A stretch of 64,000 nucleotides of DNA. Origin: Styela clava. Taxonomy: Eukaryota; Chordata; Ascidiacea; Stolidobranchia; Styelidae. The position numbers and the translations under genes were made by a program. The stretch covers positions 14,723,135-14,787,134 of the forward strand of contig NC_135255.1 in the NCBI RefSeq assembly GCF_964204865.1. The letters are read 5' to 3'. Position 1 is the stretch's first letter; each line of letters opens with the position of its first letter. Of this stretch, positions 1 to 14,600 are shown one piece after another. The notes below the pieces were generated by a model. The model ran no database searches, was not told the DNA's origin, and worked only from the letters and a program-made list of their open reading frames with translations.

Positions 1-2670
1 ATTTATTTGCTGCCGTTTAGCGAACATGAGTGTTTTATTTTGTTATTTCAAAGAAAAATCAGGCAGAGAAGAGTTGATCTTTTGCCTTTATTCTTTAAGC
101 CTACATGGTAACAAACTTTAAAAGACATAAAGTACGCATGGATTATCACAAAATTGAGTGTTATTCGATTTTTCGTGCGCGATGTTTTTTTTCCCTGATA
201 ATTCCCTAAAAAAACGCTTGGAAACCGCCAAACTATGGTTTAAAAACCTTCAGATCTGCTCAATACCACAGTTGTAGAGATTCACACTTTTATGTTCAAT
301 ATTTGCGTGAATAAATAAGAAATCTTGCAGTTTTAGAAAGTCATAACAGCCATTCTCTTCACCGTTGATACAATTTTTCCGTAATTGGTTTTGGTGTCAC
401 TTGGTGCAAATCTCATAGAACAAAAATGAAAACCGAACCTTTTTAATAAATTATTTTTATTTCGACGTTCACCACAAAAATAAGACAAAAGAAAGGAAAA
501 AATAAATAGTTAGAATAATAAATAGTGGAGACAAGCACTGACCTTATAAAGGCGATTTGTTTTGTGCATTGAACCTGGAATTGGCGTCAAACCTTTATGT
601 TCCAACCTGAACGCCAGGCGGTCGCAAATTCTACGAATTTTGTGGGATGCCAGATTTAATAGGTCGAAATATTCACATTTATTTATTTTTTGTCATTCAA
701 ATTATTAGAATGGAGTGGGATTTACGAAATATCAAAGAGTGGGTTGCAAATAAAGGACCGACAAATACACCAGACTTGCTTATTCAAAGAAAAACAATAT
801 TTTAAATACTCGATCAAGTATGGCACTTTGATATTGATTCTATCCCATCACACTCCATGCTTGGCAATAAATTCACTTTCTACTTTGTCAGAAGATGACG
901 TAATAATAAATAAATAAATAACACATAAAAAAATAAACAGCAGAATAATGACGTAACAATAAAAACATTCACCGAATGAAATATTACACAAATGACATCG
1001 ACTAGCATAAGGCGTTACGAATGCATAGCAAATTTTTCTAATATTTTTAGCAAAAAATGTGAATGACATGAACTTCAACCATTGGTGAATTTTATTTTTG
1101 ATTTTGAAAAATCTATTGGTACTTATGCAATATTTGATTGAGAAACAGATAGGTCAAAAAATCTAACTCGAGGAATGGAGGAAATTTATGAGAAAATAGC
1201 GAGAACATGTTTTAATTGTGGATTTTATTGGATTGGACGTTTCGGATAATATTTTTTGTTATCTGAATCATCTAAGAATCTCAATATTGTCATTAAAATT
1301 AGTTGTACCCCATTTTCAAAATATCGGCATTTTCGAATTATCGAAATATTTATATAGATAAACAGAGAAGCATCTACTAGTCTAGGGCTGTGTTTCGGTT
1401 GAAAGTGTTCAAATATTGTAAAATACGACGATAGCATGTAAACAACTTTACTAATAAAATAAATAATTCGTATAAAGAATATTTTAAACAATGTGACAGA
1501 CACATAAACAAACAGACAGACAAACAGACTAAGACAAATAAAGTGTTAAAAAGACAAATATTAATAATAAATAACCTGAACAAATAGAAATTACAGTTAC
1601 AGGAGCACAACAAAATGGAGAACATTACAACGAACATTTTAAGCAATGTGACAGACACATAAACAAACGAACAGACAGACAAACAGACTAATTTGCGTGT
1701 CAAAGACAAATAATAAATAACTTGAACAAATAGGAATTACAGTCACAGCAGCACAATAAATTAACAATAAAAATAGCGAATTAAATTAAAAAGCACAAAA
1801 TAAATACATAAAAAAAAATGATTAATTTTCCATAAAATTAGGCAATATATACATAATACATCCGTATATTACGATCACTAATTAATGGAAAACTTTTGGA
1901 ATGTTTCGCATGAACTCGTCTTAAATTTTTATTATGAATAAAAAGTGGTTAAAGGGTTATTGTTACAAAAAAGTGTTATGAACTTCAACATTAACATACT
2001 ACCAATAGCGCGTTTGATGCGTTTTTGGTCCGATAATTATATTAGCTGATTCAAAATTATTTATAAAAGCCAATTATTGTTGAATGCCTTATTATTTGCC
2101 ATATTATCAGTCCAGGTAACTATCATTTGGGGTGTATTGATATTTTGTGTTGGTGAATCCGTATTGGTATAATGCAAGGATGCTGTAGTAAGCATAAAGA
2201 TGGCCACGTTATATAAATTCATTTGTGTTATTGCACAACAAGACCATTGGGTCGCAAAGAAATTTAATTTGAATCTGACGCAATATACAAGGCACATACT
2301 GGAGATATAACAATTGAAATTCATAACATATAAAATTGACTACAGTGATTGAAAATTCAACATTTTTTACCAATACGTATTATGTCACACTGTGTATCGT
2401 TGTGTTTCTCTAGGTAGTTTGCTTAGTAACATTGTAACACAACTTGATTAACGAAGCTTGCAAGTAGCAGACGACTTGTAAGAGAACTATTTATGACATC
2501 ATAATGTTCCAATAGTGTCACAATTGGATAATGTTCGCTAGTGAGCAGTTTGGCTATCAAGGACCGATCACTCGTTTACAAGACAGGACAGGACAAACGT
2601 TTATCAACATATTTTGTTCGTATTGCATTTTTGGCACCAAATTATTTTGTCAGTTTGTAGTGAGTTTAGA
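1..2670. other. Intergenic, 3' of the SLC6 gene
   Basis: No coding exon is recognisable here. The stretch is AT-rich and contains one local direct duplication (1481-1760, listed separately). Several short open frames exist but none has codon structure, splice sites or similarity that I can support. Confidence 0.5.
1481..1760. repeat. Direct duplication of about 130 bp
   Basis: Two diverged copies lie in the same orientation about 155 bases apart (about 1481-1615 and 1637-1760). Both share CAATGTGACAGACACATAAA, a run of ACAGACAGACAAACAGACTA and the phrase TGAACAAATAG followed by AATTACAGT. They look like a local tandem duplication rather than a dispersed element; no other copy was seen in the window. 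Confidence 0.7.
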
Positions 2671-5600
2671 TTATACAAAAACGTTTTCTTTAGGATTTTT
2701 CTTCCCTTGTAAATCCGCTTGAATATAGGGGAGGACGTCTGAAAAAGAACAATACGATTTGATTAATTTCATAAAATATCTCATATACCTCGACATGGCC
2801 CATTTATAAGTTCTACACAACCGAATACATTTACCGTGCTCACTATAAGAAATACAGACAAATAAGTGGAATTGCATTACAATTTTCACTGAAGTTTTTA
2901 AAGAATTTTGAAAATAATCGAACAAGTTCGGAGGTTATTGCAATATCACCACATATTATAATTAGAGGGCAGTCATTATCAAACCACAATTTAATCTAAT
3001 CGTTAAAATTTGGCAATTGGACGCGTTCAGATTATAAAAGTCCATCAAGATTATCGCTATAGAGGTTTCAACAACTTCATCTAGGCTCTACTCAGATCCA
3101 GACTAAACGTATTATTTCTATAAATGTCCACGTAAACTAAAAGAATATAAAAAAAAATCGAAAGATGTTTAACTTACTTCGCCATCTTAATAACGCTATC
3201 AAGGGAATCCATATAACGCTACATGTGATCAATAACACAATGACAGCTACGACCCACGACGGATATTCGGTTTCTTGAGTAACACCTGGAAAAAACATCA
3301 AGATTCTCAATGAAATAGACGATAACTGAAATTTCTATTCTATATCAAAACCACTATCGAAAATGTCAATTTTCAAAGACCTCAACTCTTGTCTGCTTTG
3401 ATCAGACTCATAATAAAAGAGCGATGCTCAAATATATGGACACGGAGGCTAAAACAAAGTCGTACGGGTATGCAATACCAACAACATAATAACAAAACGA
3501 TCCATATGTACTTTGTGTTCAAAAATTGAAAACGACAACTATTCGGTCGTAATCCTATGGGAGTTTAAGTATGAACCAAGAAAAGACTCACCAATTGTTT
3601 TGTCATAAACGTCATAGCTTGGAGTTTTGAGACCGAGTGATACCAGAGATGAAATAAATAAAACAGCCATACAGATCGGTGATATGGCATACCAAGTAAT
3701 CTTCCAATACCACCCAGGAGGTCCTTTGCCCATCATTAACTCGATATCTTGAGAAAACCTAAAAAAGAATGACAAAATCTTGAAATTTATATTTACTGTC
3801 AATTGTTGAGTACTAGGATATTGTATTTGTCATTTTCAAGTTGGCTTTTGTACCAAATTTCTCAATTACCGATTTCGAAGTTTTCCTTCGATTAATCGAA
3901 AAACAAAACACTGGCAATAATAAATGAAAAATAAAAATGTAATTTTCAAAAAAATCGAATTTATATTTTAATAAATGGGGCATGGAAGCTGATGTTTTTA
4001 AAATGCATTTCAATAATTATTTTAAGGCGTAAGATGAACATTTTAGACAATTAGAGAGATAAAAAGAGAAAAAAATGCATTCGAGAGAAAACACTAGTAT
4101 TAAATGTTGTTAAATCGATCATACCAGCAAAAATAAAATCAACTGTCAAATCGAATTATATTTTTATAAATATTATAAATTACAGTAAAATTAACTAAAA
4201 TATATAAGTTATCTTACTTGTCCATTCCATAAACATAAACAACAGCAATATTCTCAAAGAATGCAATAAGAAGTAAAGGTAACGTTCCTGCGTATGTATC
4301 GAACAATCCTAGGACGTACATTCCGGATTGCAAGCAGAATATGAGACCGATAGAGAAAGAGACAACGCAGAGAATACCTGGTAAATGTAGAATAAATAAT
4401 GATTATTCCTTGAAAATCTTGGACCAATCTATCTCCTGATTTCAAAAATGTTCACACCTAAACAATTTATCGATTTAAGAGATTTGCTGCCAACTAACAC
4501 AAATATATTTTTCTGTAACGTTTTGTCTGACCGAGGTCAGACTTTCTCAGAAAGGTCAGAAATCTGACTTAGGTCAGACGAAACGTTACATTGTTGAACT
4601 ATGTATGTATATAAGGAAGTCTGTCTGGCCATTGTCCGACAAAACGTTACAGAAATATATTTGTGTTAGTGTGCAGCAACACATTTGAATCACTTAGGAT
4701 AGTTATCTTTTCTCTTGCTATAGCATCTTTGTATTATTTATATACCAATCTACCCGCACAAAAAAGGAAGGGTAAGTACTTAGTAAACAGAAAACAAATC
4801 AATAACGTAAAATATGTAGATAATGAAAATTTAATTGTTGTCATCGATTGACTTATTTTGACTTGCGATTATTAAGCCTCGTGGCGTCTGAAATTCCCAG
4901 TTCAGGAGCACGGCTGCAATAACATTAAAAGACTTCAATTCCACAGTCATGTGAGGACATTGGATATAGTTCTAGTCTAGTTCTATCCAACCCAAATTAT
5001 GAACTATTATACCCAATAGCTTTTCAAGTATAAACGACTACTTGTTCAGAGTCTTGCTTGCATTGGAGTAAAATTTGACGTAACAATAACAATTAAACAC
5101 AACATGCACTCACCGACGACGAGTTCTTTTCTTATTTTGACGCCCAAATCCTTTAACGGTGTTATGATGCCCTCTAGTGTTCCAAACATAGATCCGAGAC
5201 CAAGGTTTATCAACATGGAAAAGAACAAGACACTCCAGAACGGCGCACCTGGCATTCTGATCATAGCTTCTGTGAAGGCAATGAACGCAAGCCCTGGTCC
5301 CGAAACAGCCTGAGAATAAGACATTGAGGTTTTTACAAGAAAAAAGTTTAGTCTAACTTTACAAGTATTTTGGATTGAAAAGGCACAATATCATTTTTAT
5401 GACTTTGCTGAGGATAACAGTCGAAAAGTCAAGTCACTGGGACCTCCAGAAGTATGTGTACCAAGATGGCGCACAACCTGAACGTAGTATGTGTACCGAG
5501 TTAGGGTTCAGGTTTTGCGCCATCTTGATGCACATTAAATATATGTATTCTATGTCAGTTTGCAAATTCCATGTATTTTTAATGAATCAAAGCTTTTTAC

Positions 5601-8600
5601 CCGTAATATAGTGCTAGGCAATATTTTGTATAACTCACCTTTTTCAATTCTTCTGGAACACTACATTGTGAAAATTCAGTCACTGATGTATTCGTAAATG
5701 ATGACCAATCCTGAAGTAAGTTACAGAGTTTAGTATTTTGAAATTTTGACATACATTCTCCGGGTTCTTCAAACTGGGGGTCCCGAACCCCCGGTGGGCA
5801 GCTCTCAATGGGGGTCGCGGTAAAATATTTTTGTGATACTAACTTATGTTAAAACAAAATATCGATGAAATTCGAAAGATTTGGAACCAGTACTGACCTA
5901 ACCATGGCTGAAATAGAGCCAAGATTCGATCTTTATGCGAGTATGTGCAAGCAAGTTGGTTTCATTACAAATATTGTCAATTTAATCATTATTTTTTTAA
6001 TATTTTCTGTATTATTAAAGTTTACTTTACTTATCAAAGTTTTTGTTGTTCAACTAAGAAAAGATAAATAGTATCTACTTACTGAAATAAGATTTGTTTC
6101 GTTATTATAAATAGTTTCATTGATGTATCCGAATAAATGTTCGTAATTTTTTCGATCCAGAACATTAACAACATGCAATAAGTCATGCGATGGACTGTGA
6201 ATATGAAAGAATTCTCGAACATGAGCAATGTTCCTGAAATGAAGATAATTGGAATTTAGTTAATAAATAGAACAAAAGAGCATAGCTCAAATACATGGAC
6301 ACGGTGGCCGTAACGAAGTAGTGCCGGTATTAAAGCTTCTACAGTACCGGTATTCTACACTCCCGATTTTGACTTAACACCAAAACCGAAGATTGCGAAC
6401 GAGGGACCGTCACCAGGTGCGCAATTTATAATTTCGATTACGTCATCATACAAAAATTCATGGTGAAAAACGAATCCCATAGAGCTCACAGAAATTTAAA
6501 ATAAATAAAGATAATTCCTCCTAGCAAAAATACAATGGTTAACCACTGAAAATTTCGAAGCAAATGGCCTAGTAGTTACTGAGAAAAGCGATTTTTCACA
6601 TCAACAAATAGAACAGTAATAATACCAACAGCCTAATAATATAATGAACGATGTTATATTAAAATTTTTTTTGAAATGTTGATGTTGTGAAAGGCTCATA
6701 AAATCAATGATTGCAAGTCACTAGCCAATACCTGTCCAAGCATTCCTCATTCATGCTGAAAGCTTTGAATCCAAGAACGGCGAAAACAACAATTGAGGCA
6801 AAAATACTTGTTGCTGAATTTATAATCGACACAGTGAGAGCATCTTTCCTGCAATCGTTCTTTATATCATTGTAAGAAGAATAAGCAATTACTCCTCCGA
6901 ATCCAAGTCCCAAAGAAAAGAAGATTTGTGTTGCCGCGTCTCTCCATACTTCGGGGTCTTTTAATCTGGAGTACTGCAAGTATAGATATTTCATTAGTTC
7001 ATTGTTTGATTGCAGTTTTCAGTTCAGCAGACAGTAAAATGGCTTATCCTATATTGGATATCTATATACTGCGTCACGAGGGACGATCGAAAATGTTAGA
7101 TAACAAGATGTATGACTACCACGGTTATTACAGAAGTCTTCTAACCCAAATGAATCAGGGCGCGCGAACACAGAAAAATAAGAATGTTTAGGTTACGACG
7201 AAAGCAGATATGAGTCGTTTTTGAATTCAGTAGTTTAAGGCCACACTATCGGAGTTTCAAATGCATGAACTGTATGTAATATGTGTAATCACTTGGGTAA
7301 TTTCAGGATTTACGTTGAGTCGACATGAATTCAAAGTGTAGACCAGTGTTTCCTAAATTTGGCTCCACGGTGTGACTCATCTCTGATTACTCTGCTTAGG
7401 TTCGCAGGAATCAGCATTGCAAAGAAAAATGTTCCTGATTTTAATTTTCCATGTAGGAAGGGTCATTAGATGGCGATAAAGCGACGAATAAAAAGCACAA
7501 ACAACTACTTACATAATCGAGAATCAACATTAGCAAGTGGTAACGCATCGAAATATTTTTCTAAAATTTTTAGGTAGTAATATACTTACATCAGGAGTGA
7601 CCATGTACAGTAGTCCACCCACCGCTCCCTCTAGTGTTATTGCACGGAAGAAAAATATAAGAAGTACGAGATAAGGGAATGTTGCACTGAAGTAAATCAC
7701 CTGAAAAACAAAGAGGGTTATCATTAACTTCATTCAAAGAAAAGTGAAGTAAATTTATACGGAAGAGATTTCTAAATTCCCAAAGTACAGTTATCAAGAC
7801 AAAGGAGTTTTTTCTTTCTAATCAGTTCCGGTAATATCTGTGTATGAAGCACAAACTTATCAACACTGAATGATAGCCTTGGCATTTTATATATAACTCC
7901 TTCCTTTTCTAAAATATTGCTCTCTCATAGAAGGTTATTCTCCGAAAATATTAAAAATCTACTGTGCTGTAAAGTACCAAAGTTGGGCCACGGATATGGA
8001 TTACTTAGTCAAACCAAGCACTTCTTGAATGCTTGTCTACTGGTAAGCCGCATTACAAGTATCGTTTACCTAAAAATTTCGAAAATTCGACAATTATCAA
8101 CAAATAAGTGGAAATTACCGAGACAGGATGCCGTTGGTAAACCACAATCGAAGATTGATTTAATTCTTAACGTGGTTTTCGCGGGTTCAAATTGAAAAAA
8201 GCGTAAAATCTATCAATATTTCGTTATCATCTCATATATGAAAAAAAACGCCGTGAGCATATTATCATGAAAATAGCAAACGAATTTTTTTTTTCTTAAA
8301 AATTGGGTACGTGTAATTCCTGGTAAAATTTACCATTCATATGTCAATTTATCCTGGTAGGAAATTTGCGGGATCCAAATAACTACTTGGTGTGATAACA
8401 ACTAATTTGATTGAATATTGGAATTGGAAATTCATTAACACGTATAGTCAAAAATTTATAAAATAATCATAAATAATGACCAATTACTATCAGAAATAGG
8501 ATGTTTTATGCTAAATCCAGATTCAATAATAGAATTTTATTAGGCATAATGTTAATTTTACTGGTCACAGTCAATGCGACGGTAATTTTTGTTTGAAGCC

Positions 8601-11600
8601 GATATTTACGTTTCTGTAAACCTATACCTATGATCGCAGTAGTACGGTATTAGCCCTGGAGGCCTCGTAAGATTACAATACCATCAAAGGAAAAGCATTC
8701 GCTGGTGTTTTCCCAGTGCGATTTGTAATGTCCGCGTGCAAAATTACGCATTCACGCAAGCAAGCAAATCAAGCGCTGTTGGAGAAAATCTTAACTCACG
8801 CGATATGAATGACAGCCACCAAATAAGGCATCTACGATGGAGGCAATTAATATGACTTGGGTTTTTTATTCATCCAAATGTTTACCAATGCGACAATAGT
8901 TTACAACTGATAAATCAACAATCAAACCCCACCAAGTTTTATATGGTTTCTAAAATAGTCATTCGGCAATAATAAAACAACGAAAGTAGTCACGAAAATA
9001 TGCGCAACATTCAGTATTTCATATCTTTCAAATGATTCATGTCCTTCAAAATAAAGGTAAAATGAAAAAAAAACATTTTTATTTTGCTGACTAAATACTT
9101 TAATGACGTCATAAACCTTACAAAAACGGAATAAATGATTCATTCTAGACGTGATCCTCAATAACACCTCAAAATATTGTGATTTATGAACAAATACATG
9201 ACAAAGAATTCATGTGAATTTTATAGTGAATCTATAAACTGAAGCAAATGACGTAAATAGAAGTATTTTCAACGATATTCTCAGATACTTTCCGATTCAT
9301 GCTTTTTGTGTTCAGTTTCATTTCATTTTGCATCGAAAGTTCATATAAAAGCGAAACTGTTTTAGAATTCTTATAAACAGCAAAAGCTTGGTGTGGTAAG
9401 AATTGTTTATAATAGGCCTAACCAACAAATATATTTAACGATGAGTGTTATTCCTATCTCTTTTAAAAAATGTTCGAAGAATTTCGTATCCTATCCCAGA
9501 AAAATACTATATTCAAAATATTTCCCAAGACATCGAAACTGCTAATGCTGCACGAATAAATGCAAAGGGTTGTAGTGAAGGTGGAAAAGCACTAGTAAAT
9601 GAATGGATTTCTCTCTCGGCAACCGAAACAGTGATTTGCACCTTTTTATATGGACGAGTTTCAGGTAGCGTGCTTTGATATACGCATTGAATGCGCTCAA
9701 AGTGGCCGTATTTCATATCGGACTCGTGGAATTTATAGCGCAATGGACAATATTTTCGATTCTTCAATATGTCAGCCATACTGTGATATCTCACAATTCA
9801 AGGCCACAGCCCTGATCATACCAGCTGCATGTGAGATAAAACTTAAAATTGAACGCGATTGTGAGAATACTAGACTACTCAAAAATATTTTCTATTCGAA
9901 GTATGCCTATCATATTCAACGAAACGCTCAAATTCTCAACATAAGAGCGGCAGAAGTTTTACAAAAACGTCCCCCATTTTCCACGTGGTGAGCGCATGTG
10001 AGTTTGAGAAAATGACGAAATTCACTATCACACGAATATTTTCGATCCATATTTACATTCCCCCGCCCTAAAATGTTTATTCATGCTCTGCAAAGGTTAT
10101 AAATAATTGTATATGTTGACATTTCCTGAACTAATATTTGGTTTATAGAGAAACACGTCATGTTGAGAGGACGTAACCCCGCGAAAATAATTTTAAGAAA
10201 AAAGAATCGAAACCAAAAATCAACATAGACTACGACTATATACCGTCATTATCTACCGGTTAGAATTCTGACTATTATCAATGATTTCATGTATTTAATC
10301 TACTGCTGTCAGCATATACTCGAAGCAAATTTTTTTTTTTTTTAATATTTCTTACATAGAATGTTGCTATTAGTAGGCTGTACTCGATTCATATTCGAAT
10401 TTAGCAACATAAAGCACAAAAAAGTTTTTATTTTATTTTTAAAATATAACGTCTGGTATTCAAGAGTCCCAAAACTGAACATTGACCCTATTAAGGTATG
10501 CGATAAGTCGGACACGATGCTTATTTTGGCTCCGATCATTTTGGCCTACAACACTTGCTAAGTACTTGCTATGTATATTTTAGGCATGCAGTGTTATATC
10601 AATAAAATGTGAGGCCATTCGTGTAACACCAGCAAACGATTCATTATGACTAGAAAATAGTGAGTGCATGGTATAATTCCAATCAAACGACAAGTAATAC
10701 CGGATAGGGGATGTTTTAAGTATGCAGTGAGTGGTTTGGAGTACGTTAGCTGAATCATAGTTTATGTGTTTCCGTGGATACAAGACAGTATCGATGTATG
10801 TGATGCGTGGGGTCGCGGTCAGTCTGTTCTGTGGTCACGAAGGGGTGTTTCAAAGGTGTGTTTGTGTGAACGCCCCTTACACACCTCTATCTGATTCAGT
10901 CAGCGTTACACAGGAAAAAACATCATTTGTCAACTTTTTATTACTCAAAATTTACATGAACGAGGAATTCAACAACATTAGCCTTTTGGTCAAATATTAG
11001 GTGAAATAGGTGAAATTTAACTATAGCAAAGACTAATTTCGTTGTTTTGAATTTAGAATAACTTTATGCTCTTTGATAACCTCTAGTAAACGGACGCAAA
11101 ATTGAGTCATATCCTACTTAGTCAATATGGTAACGAAGAACAATATAAAATCATTTCCTGGTGGTTTTTGGATGAAAATTATGTTCAATTTTTTAAAGGA
11201 AACCTACCGGACTAGTATAATTGAAACAACAAATTTGATTTAAATCAAGATAAGCTATGATAATAATCGAATTGAATAAAGTTTAATGACAAATTACATA
11301 CCATTTTTAGGCGGTTTTCAAGCCCGCACTTTAAACGTTTTTCGTATATTTCACAAATTCATCTTATCGAAATGCTTGTTTGAGATTTATGCAGAGAGTA
11401 AAAAGAGTAAGAAAATCTAATTTTTGCGGCTGTTTTTTATATTCAATACATACAACGGAATGACTTTGGTAATTTTCCCACGATGGGATCGGAATTCTCT
11501 TCTCTATTCACAAAAATAGCAACGTAACGGTTATATTGTCCAAGGCACATTTATACTAAGGAGAAAGTATTTTTAATTGTGAGGTAGTATTCTCGCGGAA

Positions 11601-14600
11601 AGCGGACTTTCTATGGTTTGTTGTCTAATCTTAACGAATAATGACGTAAATTCCGTAAAATCATTATCGTGTCATCTTACGGCTACGAAAATCGTCTTTG
11701 TCACGAGTTCGTGATTCACATTGTTACAGCTTAATTATGTCGGAAAAATGTTGAATTGCTTTTTTAATTCAATTGTGTCGTTTATAATATTGTCAGTATT
11801 GATTTTAAAGGGGCTGTAATAGTATTCCGTCAAATTTATTTTCGTATGTGACGTTTTCGCCAAAATAGATGCTAATAATGGGCCGATGCGCTGTGGTCAG
11901 CAATTTAATAATCGGAAATTGCAATTCTGGGAACGAAATTTAAATTATTCAAGAGAAGAGAACACTAGACTTGAAAATATATTATTCTAACTGAGTTTGA
12001 TGCTATATTCTCGCTATTATTAAAAGATAATACATTTATAAAGAAATATTGGGTATTATAAATCATAAAAAGTAAAGTTTACTTAATAAATGAGACGAGG
12101 GCTAATAACTTTAAAACATCAGTTAATTTGCTACAATGTAATATATCACAATGTTGTTTTAGACGCATTCCACCACGTATTAGTCGTATGATTCAAGTTG
12201 GCATTTTACGAGTGTTTGAAGTGTACTCTATCTTCCTACTTCCTGTTGCATTGGTTTTAACCCACGCACTCAAAAACCTCGGTGACGAGATCGATTACTA
12301 AATTTCGTGGAATTATTTAACATTATTTCAATGCGTAACAATGTATACATACGATACAAATATCCTAATTTCAAAGGATAAACGGTTGTCATTATATGTG
12401 CTTTGTCGTAATTAATGATTTCTATGTGAATAATCTGATACGGGTAATATAGACCGTCAATTGTATTTTGCGCAGACATTAGAATTCTCACCGACTTTTC
12501 ATTCGGTATAGGGTTAATGAGTATAGAGCAATATGGACAATATATAGGATCGATCTCGGTTCACGTGGTACTTGAATGTAACCTGCCTATAACCATCGTC
12601 TAATACTCGAAACGAGCTAATAATATCAGACATATCCGTCCTTAGATGCACTCCAAATGCACAATTGAATATTACTAGTATCCACCGAATTGGGTATATG
12701 GTCACGGCGATAAAAAATGATAGAAGTGGCACTACTTTCTGGTCACAGGATATTTCAACCCCCTAAGTGTGACACCTTAAAATCAAAGCATCACTAACCT
12801 TTCCAGAAGATTTGATTCCCTTAAAAGTTCCGAAGAAAACGACAGTCCAAGCTAACAACAAGCATAAAACCATTCTCCATTGTAAGATACCAGGTTCTTC
12901 TATAGCAGGCGAAATGTCTAGCGTATCACGATACCAAAAGTATGAGGTTTCACTACTGATGTCACATTCTTGAACTGAAAATAAATAATACTGAAAATCT
13001 TGATTCTGCAGTAACTGTTAGGATACCACAGTTAGCCAATAAACAGGCCTGGTACCACAACTTGACATAGTTATTGGACACGAAGTGGACATAACGATCG
13101 TTTCAATATTATGTTGTTGTTGTTGTTCTTGTTCTTTGACACGTTTTTAAAAAGTCGCTTTTCTCTTCGAATACTGGACCAATTGCTTTGAAATTTTCAG
13201 TGGTTAAAGATTAATTTTTTCGCTAGAAGGCTATTACTTTTATTTATTTCAAAATTTTGCGTGAATTCTATGAAATTTGATATTTCGTCTAAAATTTTGC
13301 TGTATTATTTTTTATCCATGGGAACACGGATTTTAGTCAGTGTCATGACTGGCTGTACGTTTTGATTCTGCAAAATTCTTGCTACTGGAAATTCAGAACT
13401 TTTTTGATGGTACCGGTAGCGTCAAAGGTACCGGTAAGGACTGATTCGCTCTGGTCTAACGTGTCCATATATTTGTGCGTAGCTCTCTTGTTTGCAAATG
13501 ATTATGTTTAGTTGGGACCAGAGATGGAGCTGGAATCGGAGCCTGGATCCGAGCTTACCATGTTAGATGGAACTGTGGCCGGAGCTACCAAAAATTTTAG
13601 TGGCTCAACCTCTTAACCCTCTGATTGGAGCCGGATCCGGGGCCGAACTCTGACATTAAAACTGAAGCTCCGGAGCTGGAACCGGACCCACTGTGATTTC
13701 CCAGCCCCCTAAGTTGTACAAATTATTATAATACGAATACTTCAAGTTTATAAATCTGAAATAGTCGAATAGAAAGTATCTAGTAATATTTGTGCAATCA
13801 AATTACTTTACAAACCTGGTATAGATAAGTTCGTCATAGGATCTTCAACTTCTGGACAATTTGCCCAAGGTAATGATTGAAACGAATTAAGAAAATAAAA
13901 CATTGCCCACGATATGATCACATTATAGTATAACGCAATGAAGAAGCAAACCTGGGGTAAAAAGAAAAATGTCAATAATCGAATAAAACGATCTTTTTAT
14001 TGTATTGGCATGGAAAAATAAAGGCACCGTTTTGTTTTTGCTCAACCACTTTTTATTTTATTAATCTTAGGCCAGTTCAGGTTGGAAATATGAGAAAACA
14101 ACAAACCTAACAAACTTTGAACAGAATCAAAATAAACAGATCGTAAAATTAGTCGTAGTACCGAAATTTATAATAACTTCTCATATATTACTTACCACCA
14201 TACTGGCGATACCGACGCCTCCTAACAGGGGATGTATGTGATTCCAAACTCCAACGCTTCCTCTGCGAAGTCTTTGGCCGATTGCGATTTCAAGATAGAA
14301 CAAGGGAATGCCTTCAAACACCATCATAATGAGGTAAGGTATAAGGAAGGCTCCACCACCATTCTTCTGACATAAATAAGGAAATCGCCAAACATTTCCA
14401 AGACCGACCTAGAAAGATAAAAAATATGCGTTGAAACTATAAATAGTTTACTATGTCATTTCCCAAATTTCAGTTGAGTTACAAGAGCGATACATGGGCA
14501 TGGTTTAACGATGATTAAATTTGAATTTGTACAACAATCGAAAAACAACACCTGCGAGAAGAATTATGCGCAAACAATTAATTTTCATAGCCTTTTGCAA

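Noticed and set aside
7021-7191. Short plus-strand frame in an SLC6 intron as a nested gene
   Set aside because: About 55 codons with no similarity and no splice partner.
9650-9991. 113-codon plus-strand frame as a nested gene
   Set aside because: An equally open antisense frame overlaps it, with no recognisable family and no promoter or splice evidence.
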